Origin: Rhizobium sp. Root1334
GTDB lineage: Bacteria > Pseudomonadota > Alphaproteobacteria > Rhizobiales > Rhizobiaceae
DNA length: 64,000 nucleotides
Direction of reading: 5' to 3'
Assembly: GCF_001426665.1 (NCBI RefSeq)
Contig: NZ_LMEY01000001.1
Location: forward strand, 440,054-504,053
Program-made: the position numbers and the translations under genes
The notes under the pieces: generated by a model
The model's database searches: none
The model's input: the letters and a program-made list of their open reading frames with translations, nothing else
What the model was told of the DNA's origin: nothing
Part shown: positions 55,110-64,000 of the stretch, piece by piece
Numbering within the stretch: position 1 is the stretch's first letter
How the letters are laid out: each line of letters starts with the position of its first letter

Positions 55110-55412
55110 CTCTGGGTTCCAGGTTGCCACCATCGCGGCAGGCGCGATCAACCCGTCCTAAAGCAAAACCGTTACTCTCCCGCCTGATATCACCGGTACA
55201 ATTTTAGCGATTGATCATTTTAAATCGACCACTCCGTGGAGGCCGGTATCACTTTCCCTCATGCCCACCTTGTGACAGGCATCCAGCCCCGGCCGCCGCC
55301 GGGTCAACGTTCCTTTCGGCCCAATGACCTGCCGCTCATGATGCCTGGTCTTGCCGATGGACTGAACCCCGGCAAAGTCCCGGGGTTCTCCGTCCAGGCT
55401 TCTTCCGCAGTC
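55110..55412. other. Intergenic region with GC hairpin
   Basis: 303 bases between two leftward genes (the acyltransferase and chemoreceptor 1). The stem GAACCCCGG (55364-55372)/CCGGGGTTC (55380-55388) lies 24 bases past the chemoreceptor stop and could end that transcript, but there is no T-run. The acyltransferase promoter must lie here; I could not place it. Confidence 0.45.
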
Positions 55413-57518
55413 TTACGCTGCGCGGCGTAGGTTGTACGCTGCCATCGCGAGCGCCCCCCTGCCGCTGTCGAGCTGGAACTCGGCGATCAGTTCGCGCAGG
55501 CGGCTGGCCTCGTTGGCAAGCGTAGCGCTTGCCGCGTTGGTTTCCTCGACCATGGCGGCGTTCTGCTGGGTCACCTGATCCATCTGGTTGACTGCGGTAT
55601 TGACCTCGGCAAGACCGACCGACTGTTCGCGGGCCGATGTGGCAATTGCGTCCATATGCTGATTGATGGTCACGACATAGGTTTCGATGGTCTTGAGGGC
55701 ATCGCCGGTTTCCCGCACCAGCTTGACGCCGCCTTCGACCTCGACGCTGGAATTGCGGATCAATTCCTTGATTTCCTTGGCAGCCCTTGCCGAGCGCTGT
55801 GCCAGTTCACGCACCTCCTGGGCAACAACGGCAAAACCCTTGCCGGCATCGCCGGCACGCGCAGCCTCGACGCCGGCATTCAACGCCAGCAGATTGGTCT
55901 GGAAGGCGATCTCGTCGATGACGCCGATGATATTGGAAATCTGGCTTGCAGAATCCTCGATCCGGCGCATTGCTTCGACCGCATTGGCAACGACTGCGCC
56001 GGACTGGGCGGCACTGGCATTGGCCTGTACCGCAACACTGCGGGCCTCGTCGGCGCGCTTGGAGGCGTTGGAGACATTGACCGTGATCTGATCAAGGGCT
56101 GCCGCGGTTTCCTCCAGCGACGCCGCCTGCTGTTCGGTGCGGCGGGACAGATCGTCCGAGCTCTGGCTGATCTCGCGTGTGCCGTCATCGATCGAACCGG
56201 CCGACTGGGTGACCGCGGTCAGCGTATTGCCCAATTGCTTGATGGCCGCGTTCAAATCGTGACGCAGAGCCTCAAAATCCGGGGCGAAGGCATCGTGGAG
56301 CTGGAAGGACAGGTCCCCGGCAGCAAGACGGCGCAGACCGGCAGCCAGGCCTGATGTCGCCTGCTGCAGACGCGCTTGCGCTGCTGCTTCGGCTTCCTGC
56401 GTCAGGCGAACACGGTCGGCTTCGGCCTGCCTCCGCGCTTCCTGCGCTTCTTGCTCCAGCCGGTGGTTGGCAATCGCAGCCTGGCGGAAAATCTCGACGG
56501 CACCGGCCATTTCGCCGATCTCATCCTTGCGGTCTGTAAAGGGGATGGTGCTCGTGGTATCGCCACCGGCAAGGCCGGTCATCGCCCGGGTGGTTGCGGC
56601 AATCGGCCTGGAGATGCCGCGCCCGACAAAATAGACGGTGAGTGCCAGCAGCAAGATCGCAACAATCACCGCCGCAATTCCAACGTTCTGCGTGCGTGCT
56701 ATCATCTGTGCATTCTCTGCTTCGCCCGAGTGGCGCAGGCCGGTAAGGTCCTGTGCCAGTCCCGCCAGAAGCGGTTCCATATCTGCGAAGGCCTTGGAAA
56801 CATTCAGCCGTGTGCTGCTCTCGATCCCGGCTGTCGTAGCATAGGCGTTGAATGCCGCCTGATACATTTGCAGAGCCTTCATGACGGAATCATAGGCTTC
56901 CTCTGACCCGAAACGTGCAGGTGTAAAGGAAGCAAAAACCTTGGCCTCCGCCGCATGGCCCGCCACATATTTGGCCTCGCGGCGCATGATGAAATCCTTC
57001 TCATGCCGCCGCATCGTCAGCATGCTCGCCTTCAATCCGGTGTCTTCAACATCGGTCAGCAGCTGTTCGATGGAATGCACGGCCCTGCGCATTTCGCCTT
57101 CGCGGCCCTTCGAAGGATCGAGCCCGAGCTCCGTATGGACTGCCACGAGCGACTTGAATTGATCAAGATACACATCGAGCCCGGCGCCAATGGCCTGCAG
57201 TTTCTGCTGGACCGAGGCATCTGGAACCGTCAGCCGCAACAGTTCCAGCTGTTCGCGGGTTTCAACGGAAAACTCCTCGTGGTGCAGGACGGCCTCCTCG
57301 CTCTGTTGCAGCAGGAAATCCTTTTCCGCAGCCCGCTCTTCAAGCATCTTGTTTTCAAGGACCAAGAGCGCCTTGTCCGATGCCTCAATCATGCGCTCCT
57401 TTTCCCGGAAGGATTGCTCGATTGCCTGTTCGACGATGAAAATGGCAACGATCGACAGAATGCCGGCAACAGCGATCGGGACGAGCAGGCCAATCTTGTG
57501 GGACAACCTAAGACGCAT
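55413..57518 (-). CDS. Methyl-accepting chemotaxis protein 1
   Basis: 701 residues. Membrane helix (about 10-32), a long helical periplasmic sensor (about 33-280) of the HBM/four-helix type, second helix (about 282-304), HAMP (about 305-360), a linker with a second HAMP-like stretch, and the cytoplasmic signalling domain with the hairpin tip [33 protein letters not shown] (read in parts). It would pass ligand signals to CheA/CheW. ATG 57518 has GGAG 5 bases upstream, just after a stable hairpin at 57534. The C-terminus ends YNLRRAA, similar to chemoreceptor 2. Confidence 0.92.
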   Translation of the reverse strand: MRLRLSHKIGLLVPIAVAGILSIVAIFIVEQAIEQSFREKERMIEASDKALLVLENKMLEERAAEKDFLLQQSEEAVLHHEEFSVETREQLELLRLTVPDASVQQKLQAIGAGLDVYLDQFKSLVAVHTELGLDPSKGREGEMRRAVHSIEQLLTDVEDTGLKASMLTMRRHEKDFIMRREAKYVAGHAAEAKVFASFTPARFGSEEAYDSVMKALQMYQAAFNAYATTAGIESSTRLNVSKAFADMEPLLAGLAQDLTGLRHSGEAENAQMIARTQNVGIAAVIVAILLLALTVYFVGRGISRPIAATTRAMTGLAGGDTTSTIPFTDRKDEIGEMAGAVEIFRQAAIANHRLEQEAQEARRQAEADRVRLTQEAEAAAQARLQQATSGLAAGLRRLAAGDLSFQLHDAFAPDFEALRHDLNAAIKQLGNTLTAVTQSAGSIDDGTREISQSSDDLSRRTEQQAASLEETAAALDQITVNVSNASKRADEARSVAVQANASAAQSGAVVANAVEAMRRIEDSASQISNIIGVIDEIAFQTNLLALNAGVEAARAGDAGKGFAVVAQEVRELAQRSARAAKEIKELIRNSSVEVEGGVKLVRETGDALKTIETYVVTINQHMDAIATSAREQSVGLAEVNTAVNQMDQVTQQNAAMVEETNAASATLANEASRLRELIAEFQLDSGRGALAMAAYNLRRAA

Positions 57519-57895
57519 AGGGACTCCATATTGCCCGGCCAGACTGGCCGGGACGCAAACAGTGTGAAAAAATCTGGATATATGCCTGATCCCGTGATGC
57601 GGGATGGGCCTTGGAACATGCCGGTGAAGCGAACTCTTCAAGCAAATTCACCGGTGCTGCATGCCCGGTATCGCACATCCGAAAATGTGTGACGTAAGGC
57701 TCGCCGGATTAGGGCGCGCCAATTAAATATCGGTAAAAAACCCATACACCTTTACTGGTGAATACCGCGCAGCAGACTGGACCTTTTGTCCGCCGCATCC
57801 CTTACGGACTGGCTGGGCAGCCTCTTTCGGCACTATTTGAGCGTAGCCGGCCGCATGGCCCTTGCCATCACGGGCCTGACGCGCCATGAGAACCC
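57519..57895. other. Divergent intergenic region chemoreceptor 1/tlyA
   Basis: 377 bases. It holds the chemoreceptor leader hairpin (57534-57552) and a weaker ATCCCG/CGGGAT pair near 57588-57604. On the tlyA side I see no convincing promoter or RNA gene. Confidence 0.45.
57534..57552 (-). promoter_or_regulatory. Leader hairpin next to the chemoreceptor 1 ribosome site
   Basis: CCCGGCCA and TGGCCGGG form an 8-bp GC-rich stem with a 3-base loop. On the minus strand it ends a few bases before the GGAG site. Confidence 0.45.
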
Positions 57896-58678
57896 ATGTC
57901 AAACGAACCAAAAACCTCCGTCCGTCTCGATCAGCTGCTTTTGAACCTGGGGCTTGTCGCCAGCCGTTCGCGCGCGCGCGATGCGATCCAGCGTGGCACC
58001 GTCACCGTCAATGGCCGTGTCGTCACCAAGGCAAGCTCCACCTTTCCCGAGGATGTGACGATCGCCATCGACGATCCGGTCCAGCCCTATGTTTCGCGCG
58101 CGGCGCTGAAGCTGAAAGCGGGACTTGAACATTTCAAACTTTCGCCGGAAGGCCTGGACTGTCTGGATATCGGCGCCTCGACCGGCGGCTTTACCGAAGT
58201 CCTGCTGCACGCGGGTGCTGAGCACGTCATCTCCATCGACGTCGGCCATGGCCAGTTTCATCCACGCCTGGACGCCGATCCCCGCGTCACCAATATCGAG
58301 GGCCTGAATGCCCGCGTGCTGGATGAGGATCACCTGGAAGACCGCGAGATCGGTTTCGTCGTTTCCGACGTCTCGTTCATCTCGCTGAAACTGGCACTGC
58401 CGCCCGCGCTCGATCTCGCGGCACCCGGCGCCCATTGCATCCTGCTCGTCAAGCCGCAGTTCGAAGCCGGCCGCGAGGCGATCAGCAAGGCTGGCCTGCT
58501 CAAGGACCCTACAACCGCGCCTGCGGTTGCAGCCGAGTTGGAACGCTGGCTCGTCGAGGACATGGGCTGGACGAGCCTTGGCCTCATCCCCTCGCCGATC
58601 TCAGGCGGTGACGGCAACGAGGAATATCTGCTGGCCGGTTACAAGCCTCTGGATGACGATGCGGACGAAGACGCATGA
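57896..58678 (+). CDS. tlyA: TlyA family rRNA 2'-O-methyltransferase
   Basis: 260 residues. An S4 RNA-binding domain (about 8-70, VRLDQLLLNLGLVASRSRARDAI in part) precedes an FtsJ-like SAM methyltransferase domain with the SAM loop CLDIGASTGGFTEVLL and SDVSFISL. TlyA proteins methylate ribose positions in ribosomal RNA; some are also called haemolysins. The next methyltransferase gene overlaps it by ATGA, so they form one unit. Confidence 0.94.
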   Translation: MSNEPKTSVRLDQLLLNLGLVASRSRARDAIQRGTVTVNGRVVTKASSTFPEDVTIAIDDPVQPYVSRAALKLKAGLEHFKLSPEGLDCLDIGASTGGFTEVLLHAGAEHVISIDVGHGQFHPRLDADPRVTNIEGLNARVLDEDHLEDREIGFVVSDVSFISLKLALPPALDLAAPGAHCILLVKPQFEAGREAISKAGLLKDPTTAPAVAAELERWLVEDMGWTSLGLIPSPISGGDGNEEYLLAGYKPLDDDADEDA

Positions 58679-59925
58679 GCACGGAAACGCTGACCATCGA
58701 GAAGCTGGGCCAGTCGGGCGACGGTATCACCAGAGGTCCATTCGGCCCTGTCTATGTATCGTTTACACTGCCGGGCGAAACCGTGGCGCTGGCGGTCAAC
58801 CGCGACAAGGGCACGGTCATGTCGATGTCCGAGATCTCGCCCGAGCGTGTCGAGCCGAAATGCCGGCATTTCGGACCGGACGGCGAGAACGGCACCTGCG
58901 GCGGCTGCAGCCTGCAACATGCCAGCGACAGCCTTTACCAGCACTTCAAGCGGCAGCTGGTTCTCGACGCGTTGAAATCGAAAGCGTTGCAGGCCGAGGT
59001 CGCGCCGCTGGTGCTTGCCTATCCCGGTGAGCGGCGGCGCACGGTGTTCACCGCCCGGCGCACCGAAAAGGAACTGCTGCTTGGTTACAACCAGGCCGAA
59101 AGCCATCACATCGTGGCGATATCGGAATGTCCCATCGCAAGCCCCGGCATCGTGTCGCGGCTTGCAACCATCCGGACGATTGCCAACGCCATGGCCGTCA
59201 ATGCCGAGCCGTTCCGCATCACCGTGCTTGAAACGCTCTCCGGCCTTGATCTGGCCTTCGACGGCATCAAGAAAATGGACGACCGGCAGCGGCGCATGGC
59301 GGTGGAGACTGTTCTCGGCCTGAAGAGCATTGCCCGCCTCAGCCTCAATGGCGAAATCCTCGTCGAACCCGTCAAGCCGGTGATCGATTTCGGGGGTGTT
59401 TCCGTCTCCCCGCCGCCCGGCAGTTTCACCCAGGCGACGAAACCCGCCGAAGAGGCGATGGCGGAGCTGGTGATGGCGCATCTCGGCAAATCGAAACGCG
59501 TCGTCGATCTTTTTGCAGGCTCCGGCACATTCTCGCTGCGTATCGCCCGCAAGGCGCGCGTTCACGCCGTCGAAGGTGAAGACAAGCCGCTGAAGGCGCT
59601 GGATTTTGCGGCGCGCAACACCCAAGGCCTGAAGCCCGTTACCGTCGAGAAACGCGATCTCTTCCGCCGCCCGATGATGGCTTCGGAACTGAAGGCCTAT
59701 GACGCGATCGTCTTCGACCCGCCGCGCGCGGGTGCCGAAGTCCAGACGAAGGAAATGGCGCGCTCCGGCGCCAAGAAGATCGTCGCCGTTTCCTGCAATC
59801 CGGTGACGCTGGTGCGCGACCTGCGCATTTTGGTTGATGCCGGATACCGGATCACCTCGGTGACGCCGATCGACCAGTTCCTCTGGTCATCGCACGTGGA
59901 AGTCGTGGCAACGCTGGAAAAGTGA
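58675..59925 (+). CDS. RNA m5U methyltransferase, RlmD/TrmA family
   Basis: 416 residues: TRAM-like N-terminal domain (about 1-60), an iron-sulfur cluster region with cysteines in CRHFG and CGGCSLQH and near ECPIA, and a C-terminal SAM domain with VDLFAGSGTFSL and the catalytic Cys in VSCNPVTLVRD. It methylates C5 of a uridine in 23S rRNA or tRNA; which position cannot be told. It starts by ATGA overlap with tlyA. Confidence 0.93.
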   Translation: MSTETLTIEKLGQSGDGITRGPFGPVYVSFTLPGETVALAVNRDKGTVMSMSEISPERVEPKCRHFGPDGENGTCGGCSLQHASDSLYQHFKRQLVLDALKSKALQAEVAPLVLAYPGERRRTVFTARRTEKELLLGYNQAESHHIVAISECPIASPGIVSRLATIRTIANAMAVNAEPFRITVLETLSGLDLAFDGIKKMDDRQRRMAVETVLGLKSIARLSLNGEILVEPVKPVIDFGGVSVSPPPGSFTQATKPAEEAMAELVMAHLGKSKRVVDLFAGSGTFSLRIARKARVHAVEGEDKPLKALDFAARNTQGLKPVTVEKRDLFRRPMMASELKAYDAIVFDPPRAGAEVQTKEMARSGAKKIVAVSCNPVTLVRDLRILVDAGYRITSVTPIDQFLWSSHVEVVATLEK

Positions 59926-59947
59926 ATATGGAGCGGATCCGGAGACG

Positions 59948-60409
59948 TCAGGTCTTCGGATTGCGCCTTGTATCCAGCACCTTGCGCAGGCTTTCAATAG
60001 CTGGAAGCGCTTCGATAATCCCCGCCATCGCGATTTCACCGGCGATGCCGGCGAGTTCCGGTCCGAGAGCCTTGATTGCCGCATCGCGGGCAGCCCTGCC
60101 CTCTTCTGTCAATGAAACCCGCTTCGAGCGGCCATCATGCGCATCCGGTGCGATAGCGATGAAACGCTTACCCTCAAGATGGCCGAGCGTATTGGTCATG
60201 GCGCCCTTGGTCACCTGCATAGCCTGCGCAATCGACAAAGGCGTGCGCCCATCCCCCAACCGGACGAGATGATTGAGCACAACGAATTGCGGCAAGGTCA
60301 TGCCCGCAGGCATAACCTTCTCAAAGGCAGTGGCTGACAATTGCGCGACGATGCCGATTTCGTTGAGGAACCGGAACAGCGTTTGCAGATCGTTTTCGCT
60401 TGCCGTCAT
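59948..60409 (-). CDS. MarR-family transcriptional regulator
   Basis: 153 residues with the winged helix-turn-helix of MarR: GMTLPQFVVLNHL, SIAQAMQVTKGAMTNTLGHLEGKRFIAI, the wing DAHDGRSKRVSLTEEG. AGGAGCG lies before the ATG. Its start overlaps the end of the nitroreductase-like gene (ATGA), so it is co-transcribed downstream of it, and the palindrome in that promoter is its likely operator. Confidence 0.92.
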   Translation of the reverse strand: MTASENDLQTLFRFLNEIGIVAQLSATAFEKVMPAGMTLPQFVVLNHLVRLGDGRTPLSIAQAMQVTKGAMTNTLGHLEGKRFIAIAPDAHDGRSKRVSLTEEGRAARDAAIKALGPELAGIAGEIAMAGIIEALPAIESLRKVLDTRRNPKT

Positions 60410-61557
60410 ACGCTCCTGATCCGGGTATCCACGGGCCAGCGGGGTGCGCCCTCAACGGCCGGACCGTAACCGAGACGCGCAAACATTTGAAGCGTTTCAT
60501 TGTCCCGCACCACAAGCGCTTCACGCATGGCAAGAAAGAGCGGACGCATTTCTGCGAATTCCTGCAGTGCCTGGCTGAGCGGGTGCATCGACACGCCCGC
60601 CGCTGTCGCAGCCAGGTTGAGGCGGATGTAATCGCGCCCGGCGGCGATCTGATCGGCGCGGCTGTTTCCGGCGGTCTTCAACCACAGGAATGCCCTCGCC
60701 GTATCGACCGGCTCCTTCAAGACCGGAATCTGCTGCTGGAACGCCGTTGACGTCTGGTCGAGCATGGCTTGGCGCGACAGGAGGCCGGCCATCGACAGTC
60801 CCTCGATCAACGGACCGGACAGATCAATACCATCCGGATTGGCTTCGATCGCGGTGCGGCCGACCCGGACGAGATCGATACTCTCTTTCAGCGTCCTCGG
60901 CGTGGTGATCTCCGTATGATAGGCGTCCCACGCAAGTCTTCGCAACGCTGCAACCCGGGCGGGATCATTGGTATAGGCAATAGATGCGGTGCGGGCGGCT
61001 GAAGCGATCTCAACCAGCTTGCCGGCAGCGACGGGCCGGGCGGTATCATAGGGCTCCTTGTTCGAACGGCGCGACAGGACCTGTGCGAACAGCGGATCTG
61101 CTTTGATCGCATCATCCTGAACAAGCCGGATGTGGGCTACCGGGCGGGCATCCAGCCGGGGTTGTGGCTCGCCCTCGGGAAACAGCGTGATCTCGGCATG
61201 ATAACCTTCTTCAGCGGCCGCTTGTGCCAACAGTTCGAGGAAGCAGCCAAGGCCAATGGTGATCTGCCGGTCATACGGGTCAGTTTGCGGCAGGCGGCGA
61301 TCGCTTTGGCAATAGAGCGTGATTTCGTCGCTGGTTGACAGGTTGGCAAGCCAGGGCTGCCGGTTGTGCGGGTTGGGCGCCAATATGGCGAAGGACAACA
61401 GCCTGCGCCGCAGATCGGTTTCCCCCTGACCTGCATCCTGCCACGGCCTTCTTGCCGCAAGCGGATCGCGGGTGGCTGCCCAGAGGCCACCACTCGCCGC
61501 CGCCAACACCACGCCTCCCCCGACTATGTTGATAAACCGCCGCCGTGTCACTGCCAT
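60406..61557 (-). CDS. Exported nitroreductase-like (Acg-type) protein
   Basis: 383 residues. The N-terminus has a Tat-type signal (TRRRFINIVGGGVVLAAA). The rest resembles the Acg branch of FMN-binding nitroreductases: LSFAILAPNPHNRQPWLANL, a duplicated fold, and RDYIRLNLAATAAGVSMHPLSQALQ in parts. Tat export suggests it folds with its flavin before transport. The activity is unknown. ATG 61557 has GGAGG upstream. The MarR gene follows with a 4-base overlap. Confidence 0.85.
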   Translation of the reverse strand: MAVTRRRFINIVGGGVVLAAASGGLWAATRDPLAARRPWQDAGQGETDLRRRLLSFAILAPNPHNRQPWLANLSTSDEITLYCQSDRRLPQTDPYDRQITIGLGCFLELLAQAAAEEGYHAEITLFPEGEPQPRLDARPVAHIRLVQDDAIKADPLFAQVLSRRSNKEPYDTARPVAAGKLVEIASAARTASIAYTNDPARVAALRRLAWDAYHTEITTPRTLKESIDLVRVGRTAIEANPDGIDLSGPLIEGLSMAGLLSRQAMLDQTSTAFQQQIPVLKEPVDTARAFLWLKTAGNSRADQIAAGRDYIRLNLAATAAGVSMHPLSQALQEFAEMRPLFLAMREALVVRDNETLQMFARLGYGPAVEGAPRWPVDTRIRSV

Positions 61558-61586
61558 ACCAACCTCCATTTGGTTTAATGGAGAAC

Positions 61587-61615
61587 TATATAGTTTAATA
61601 TGAAACTATATTCAA
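61587..61615 (-). promoter_or_regulatory. Predicted promoter of the nitroreductase-marR operon
   Basis: Read leftward, TTGAAT (61615-61610) and TATATA (61592-61587) are exactly 17 bases apart. Confidence 0.6.
61589..61610. promoter_or_regulatory. Probable MarR operator
   Basis: TATAGTTT (61589-61596) and AAACTATA (61603-61610) are a perfect inverted pair around 6 bases, filling the spacer of the promoter. A second palindrome, AACTATATAGTT (61584-61595), covers the -10. Confidence 0.65.
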
Positions 61616-61639
61616 GACGGATCGCGGATGCGGCTGAAT

Positions 61640-61676
61640 ACACAAACACCCGCACCGGAGGACCGGTGCGGGTGTT
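61640..61676 (-). terminator. Rho-independent terminator after chemoreceptor 2
   Basis: AACACCCGCACCGG (61645-61658) and its complement (61663-61676) form a 14-bp stem with a 4-base loop. On the minus strand it follows the chemoreceptor stop by 23 bases and is trailed by a T-rich stretch. Confidence 0.85.
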
Positions 61677-61699
61677 TTCAGATACGATCGCTTCGCTGA

Positions 61700-63802
61700 T
61701 CAGGCGGCGCGGCGGGCGTAGTTTGCGTGCCTTACAACCGGAGCCGACGACTGCGTGTCACCCATGTTGAACTGCGCGAGCAGGTCGTTGAGCGCTGCCG
61801 CTTCCGAGGCAAGGCCATGGCTTGCTGCGGTCTGTTCCTCGACCATGGCGGCATTCTGCTGGGTGCCCTGGTCCATCGTGTTGACCGCCGTGTTGATCTC
61901 CTGCAACCCGGTCGATTGTTCGCGGGTGGAGGTGACGATGGCGCTGATATGCGTGTTGATTTCCTGAACCTCGGAGACGATGGCTTCCAACGACTGGCCG
62001 GTTTCGCCGACCAGTGTCACACCGGCACGGACCTGATCGCCCGAGGTGGTGATCAGTGCCTTGATCTCCTTGGCCGCATTGGCCGAGCGCTGGGCAAGCT
62101 CGCGCACTTCCTGAGCAACGACGGCGAAACCCTTACCGGCATCGCCTGCACGGGCGGCCTCGACGCCAGCATTCAGGGCCAACAGGTTGGTTTGGAACGC
62201 GATATCGTCGATGACGCCGATGATGTTGGAAATCTCGCCGGAGGATTTTTCGATACCCTGCATGGCGTTAACGGCATTGCGGACCACTTCACCGGACTTT
62301 TCGGCACCGGCGCGGGTGCGGGCAACCAGCTGGCCGACCTCTTCGGCGCGGCGGGCGCTGTCCTTGACCGTCGTGGTGATCTGCTCGAGAGCTGCGGCTG
62401 TCTCTTCGACGGAAGCTGCCTGCTGTTCGGTGCGGCGGGCAAGATCGTCGGCGGCCGTGCGGATTTCCATGGCACCGGCATCGATGGCGCGAGCATTGGC
62501 GCCAACGGCCTGCAGCGTCTGGTGCAGCTTGGTCACCGAATTGTTGAAGTCGGCGCGCAGACGATCGAGATGCATGACGAACGGAACCGAGATGCGGTAT
62601 CCGAGATCGCCATCGGCAAGACGGCCAAGACCGGTTGCCAAGGCCTCGACGGCCTGCTGGATGTCGGCGGTTTCTTTTGCCTTCAACGCTTCGCGCTCGC
62701 GGCGCTCCTGCTCAGACAGCGAACGGCCGGTTTCGGCTTCGCCTTCGAGGCGCGCGCGCTCGATGGCGTTGGCGCGGAAGACGGCAACGGCAGCGGCCAT
62801 CGAACCGATCTGGTCGCGGCGTTCCTGGCCGGGAATGTCGGCCTCCAGGTCACCGGCGGCAAGATGCTCCATGGCGCCGGTCATATCGGTGACCGGGCGG
62901 ATGACGAGACGGCTGAGCAGGGTTGCGAGGAAGGCGATCATCACACCGACGGCCAGAAGCGTGGCAACGGTGGCGGCAATCCGGAACTTGCCGATGGCGG
63001 AATAGGCGACGTCGGCATCGACGACGAAACCAACATACCATTCAACCGTTGGCAGACCGGCGACGGGTACGAAGCTGACGAGCTGCGGCTTGCCGTCCAG
63101 CTCGGTCTGCATAATCGTCGAAGCGATCGAAGGTGTCTCCACCGGGAAAGCATCGGCGAGTGTCTTGGTGACCAGCTTGGCATCCGGATGAACCAGGATC
63201 TGGCCGGATTTGTTGACGAGGAAGGCAAAGCCTTCGCCGCCGACATCGATGTCCTTGACCATCGAGACCAACGTCTTCAGCGAGAAATCGCTGCCGGCAA
63301 CGCCGATCAGCTTGCCATCTTTCTTGACCGGCGCTGCAGCGCTGATGATGAGATCGCCGCTCGATGCATCGATATAGGGGTCGGTCAGCACATTGCCACC
63401 AGCCTTGACAGCATCCTGATACCATGGGCGTTTGCGCGGATCGTAGCCTTCCGGCATCGGGTTAATCGGCCACGTGGTGAATTTTCCGGTTTCGTCGCCG
63501 ACATAGGTGCTGATGAACTCCTTGACGAGTACATCGTTGTTGAGCGTGGCTTCGAGCCCGGCCTGATCGGCGGTGTCTCCTGCAGCATCAGCCACCATCG
63601 CAGTGAGCGTGACGCGGCCGTTCAGCCAGTTGGCAACACTCTGGGCGGCCTGCTTGCCGGAGGAAGAAATGTTCTCCTCGACGGCGCGGGTCGTCGTGTC
63701 ATGCTGGAGGCTGTCGATATAGACGGAAAAGCCGGCAAAGGCGGCAACGACGACAAGGGACGCGGCGACAAGGATACGCGTCATGAGATTGGATCTTTTC
63801 AA
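61700..63802 (-). CDS. Methyl-accepting chemotaxis protein 2, dCache type
   Basis: 700 residues. Membrane helix (about 8-33), periplasmic double-Cache sensor (about 40-280; [21 protein letters not shown] and [17 protein letters not shown] are typical), second helix (about 283-308), HAMP, then the signalling domain with the tip [18 protein letters not shown]. dCache domains bind amino acids and similar small ligands. The start is TTG 63802 with AGGGAAG 6 bases upstream; ATG 63784 is a weaker alternative. It ends with NYARRAA. Confidence 0.92.
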   Translation of the reverse strand: MKRSNLMTRILVAASLVVVAAFAGFSVYIDSLQHDTTTRAVEENISSSGKQAAQSVANWLNGRVTLTAMVADAAGDTADQAGLEATLNNDVLVKEFISTYVGDETGKFTTWPINPMPEGYDPRKRPWYQDAVKAGGNVLTDPYIDASSGDLIISAAAPVKKDGKLIGVAGSDFSLKTLVSMVKDIDVGGEGFAFLVNKSGQILVHPDAKLVTKTLADAFPVETPSIASTIMQTELDGKPQLVSFVPVAGLPTVEWYVGFVVDADVAYSAIGKFRIAATVATLLAVGVMIAFLATLLSRLVIRPVTDMTGAMEHLAAGDLEADIPGQERRDQIGSMAAAVAVFRANAIERARLEGEAETGRSLSEQERREREALKAKETADIQQAVEALATGLGRLADGDLGYRISVPFVMHLDRLRADFNNSVTKLHQTLQAVGANARAIDAGAMEIRTAADDLARRTEQQAASVEETAAALEQITTTVKDSARRAEEVGQLVARTRAGAEKSGEVVRNAVNAMQGIEKSSGEISNIIGVIDDIAFQTNLLALNAGVEAARAGDAGKGFAVVAQEVRELAQRSANAAKEIKALITTSGDQVRAGVTLVGETGQSLEAIVSEVQEINTHISAIVTSTREQSTGLQEINTAVNTMDQGTQQNAAMVEEQTAASHGLASEAAALNDLLAQFNMGDTQSSAPVVRHANYARRAA

Positions 63803-64000
63803 GGCAGACTTCCCTAATGCGCACCGGCGATGACGCCGGGCGGAGGCTTGAACGTATCCGCGCGCGGGACCGGCGGCCGGCGCTATAGCGCGAGACCGTT
63901 CCAGAATGCGGGGATGGGATGACATGCCACGGGGGCGCAGACGGCGCGCCTCATGCGCCCGGCAAAGGCCGGCAGACTGGGCCCCTGATTGCCCGGACCA

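Noticed and set aside
61727-63817. A 696-codon open frame antisense to chemoreceptor 2.
   Set aside because: Same shadow effect; the sense strand encodes a complete dCache chemoreceptor with all signature blocks.
63803-64000. The last 198 bases were searched for a tRNA, a promoter or a gene start.
   Set aside because: Only GC-rich sequence with short inverted pairs is seen; nothing supports a feature.

Overview
The window looks like an alphaproteobacterial chromosome of the Rhizobiaceae (Rhizobium/Agrobacterium-like). The evidence is the high-GC code, many GTG and TTG starts with clear Shine-Dalgarno sequences, the rhizobial ctaC-ctaD-ctaB-(small)-ctaG-ctaE order, bioMNY, an IalB-like protein, DUF1344 and YqgE-type proteins, a RIME-like intergenic repeat, and chemoreceptors of rhizobial type. 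Most of it is core metabolism. No rRNA, tRNA, CRISPR array or prophage was recognised.

Layout. 1-6805: a partial lipoprotein, thrC, an M16 zinc protease, a GNAT acetyltransferase and a membrane GGDEF/EAL protein. 6954-8560: a complete IS3-family insertion sequence with inverted repeats and a 3-bp target duplication. 8689-14236: a secreted sulfatase, a zinc-ribbon metallopeptidase, a CsbD protein, YqgE, a DsbD-alpha-like protein and a peroxiredoxin. 14304-16003: a small accessory block (ArsR-SRPBCC pair, small exported protein, VOC protein). 16004-20038: leftward rnhA, thrB, ispH, DUF1304, SURF1 and DUF983. 20146-25605: leftward aa3 cytochrome c oxidase operon, with its own terminator and a perfect FNR/FixK box in front of ctaC.

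26040-43167: ialB-like, tldD, a SPOR-tailed penicillin-binding protein, a 25-residue membrane peptide with a PhnA-like membrane protein, polysaccharide deacetylase, pdxH, lipoprotein, DnaJ-like, fabI, histidine phosphatase, DUF1344, a CHASE-PAS-GGDEF-EAL protein, aroC, ribB and a GNAT protein. 43164-54000: an AlkZ/YcaQ-like protein, bioMNY, a quinone-oxidoreductase-like protein, a histone-deacetylase-fold protein, xseB, a TumE/TumA toxin-antitoxin pair, pirin, dxs, and a divergent SDR/TetR pair. 54006-63802: OpgC-like acyltransferase, chemoreceptor 1, tlyA, an RNA m5U methyltransferase, MarR with an exported nitroreductase-like protein, and chemoreceptor 2.

How the genes connect. ThrB and ThrC do the last two steps of threonine synthesis, although they lie 14.5 kb apart here. 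SURF1, CtaG and CtaB serve assembly of the aa3 oxidase (haem A, CuB). Dxs and IspH are the first and last enzymes of the MEP isoprenoid pathway, which also feeds the farnesyl group used by CtaB. Two large cyclic-di-GMP proteins and two chemoreceptors give a signalling theme.

The most interesting readings are regulatory. Four small regulator loci (ArsR, TumE/TumA, TetR/SDR, MarR/nitroreductase) each carry a palindromic operator placed on a recognisable promoter, and two of these predict leaderless or near-leaderless mRNAs. The IS transposase is a single open frame with an A7 slippery run whose -1 reading would make a truncated OrfA-like protein, the reverse of the usual IS3 arrangement. I did not find a clearly new multi-gene defence or metabolic system.
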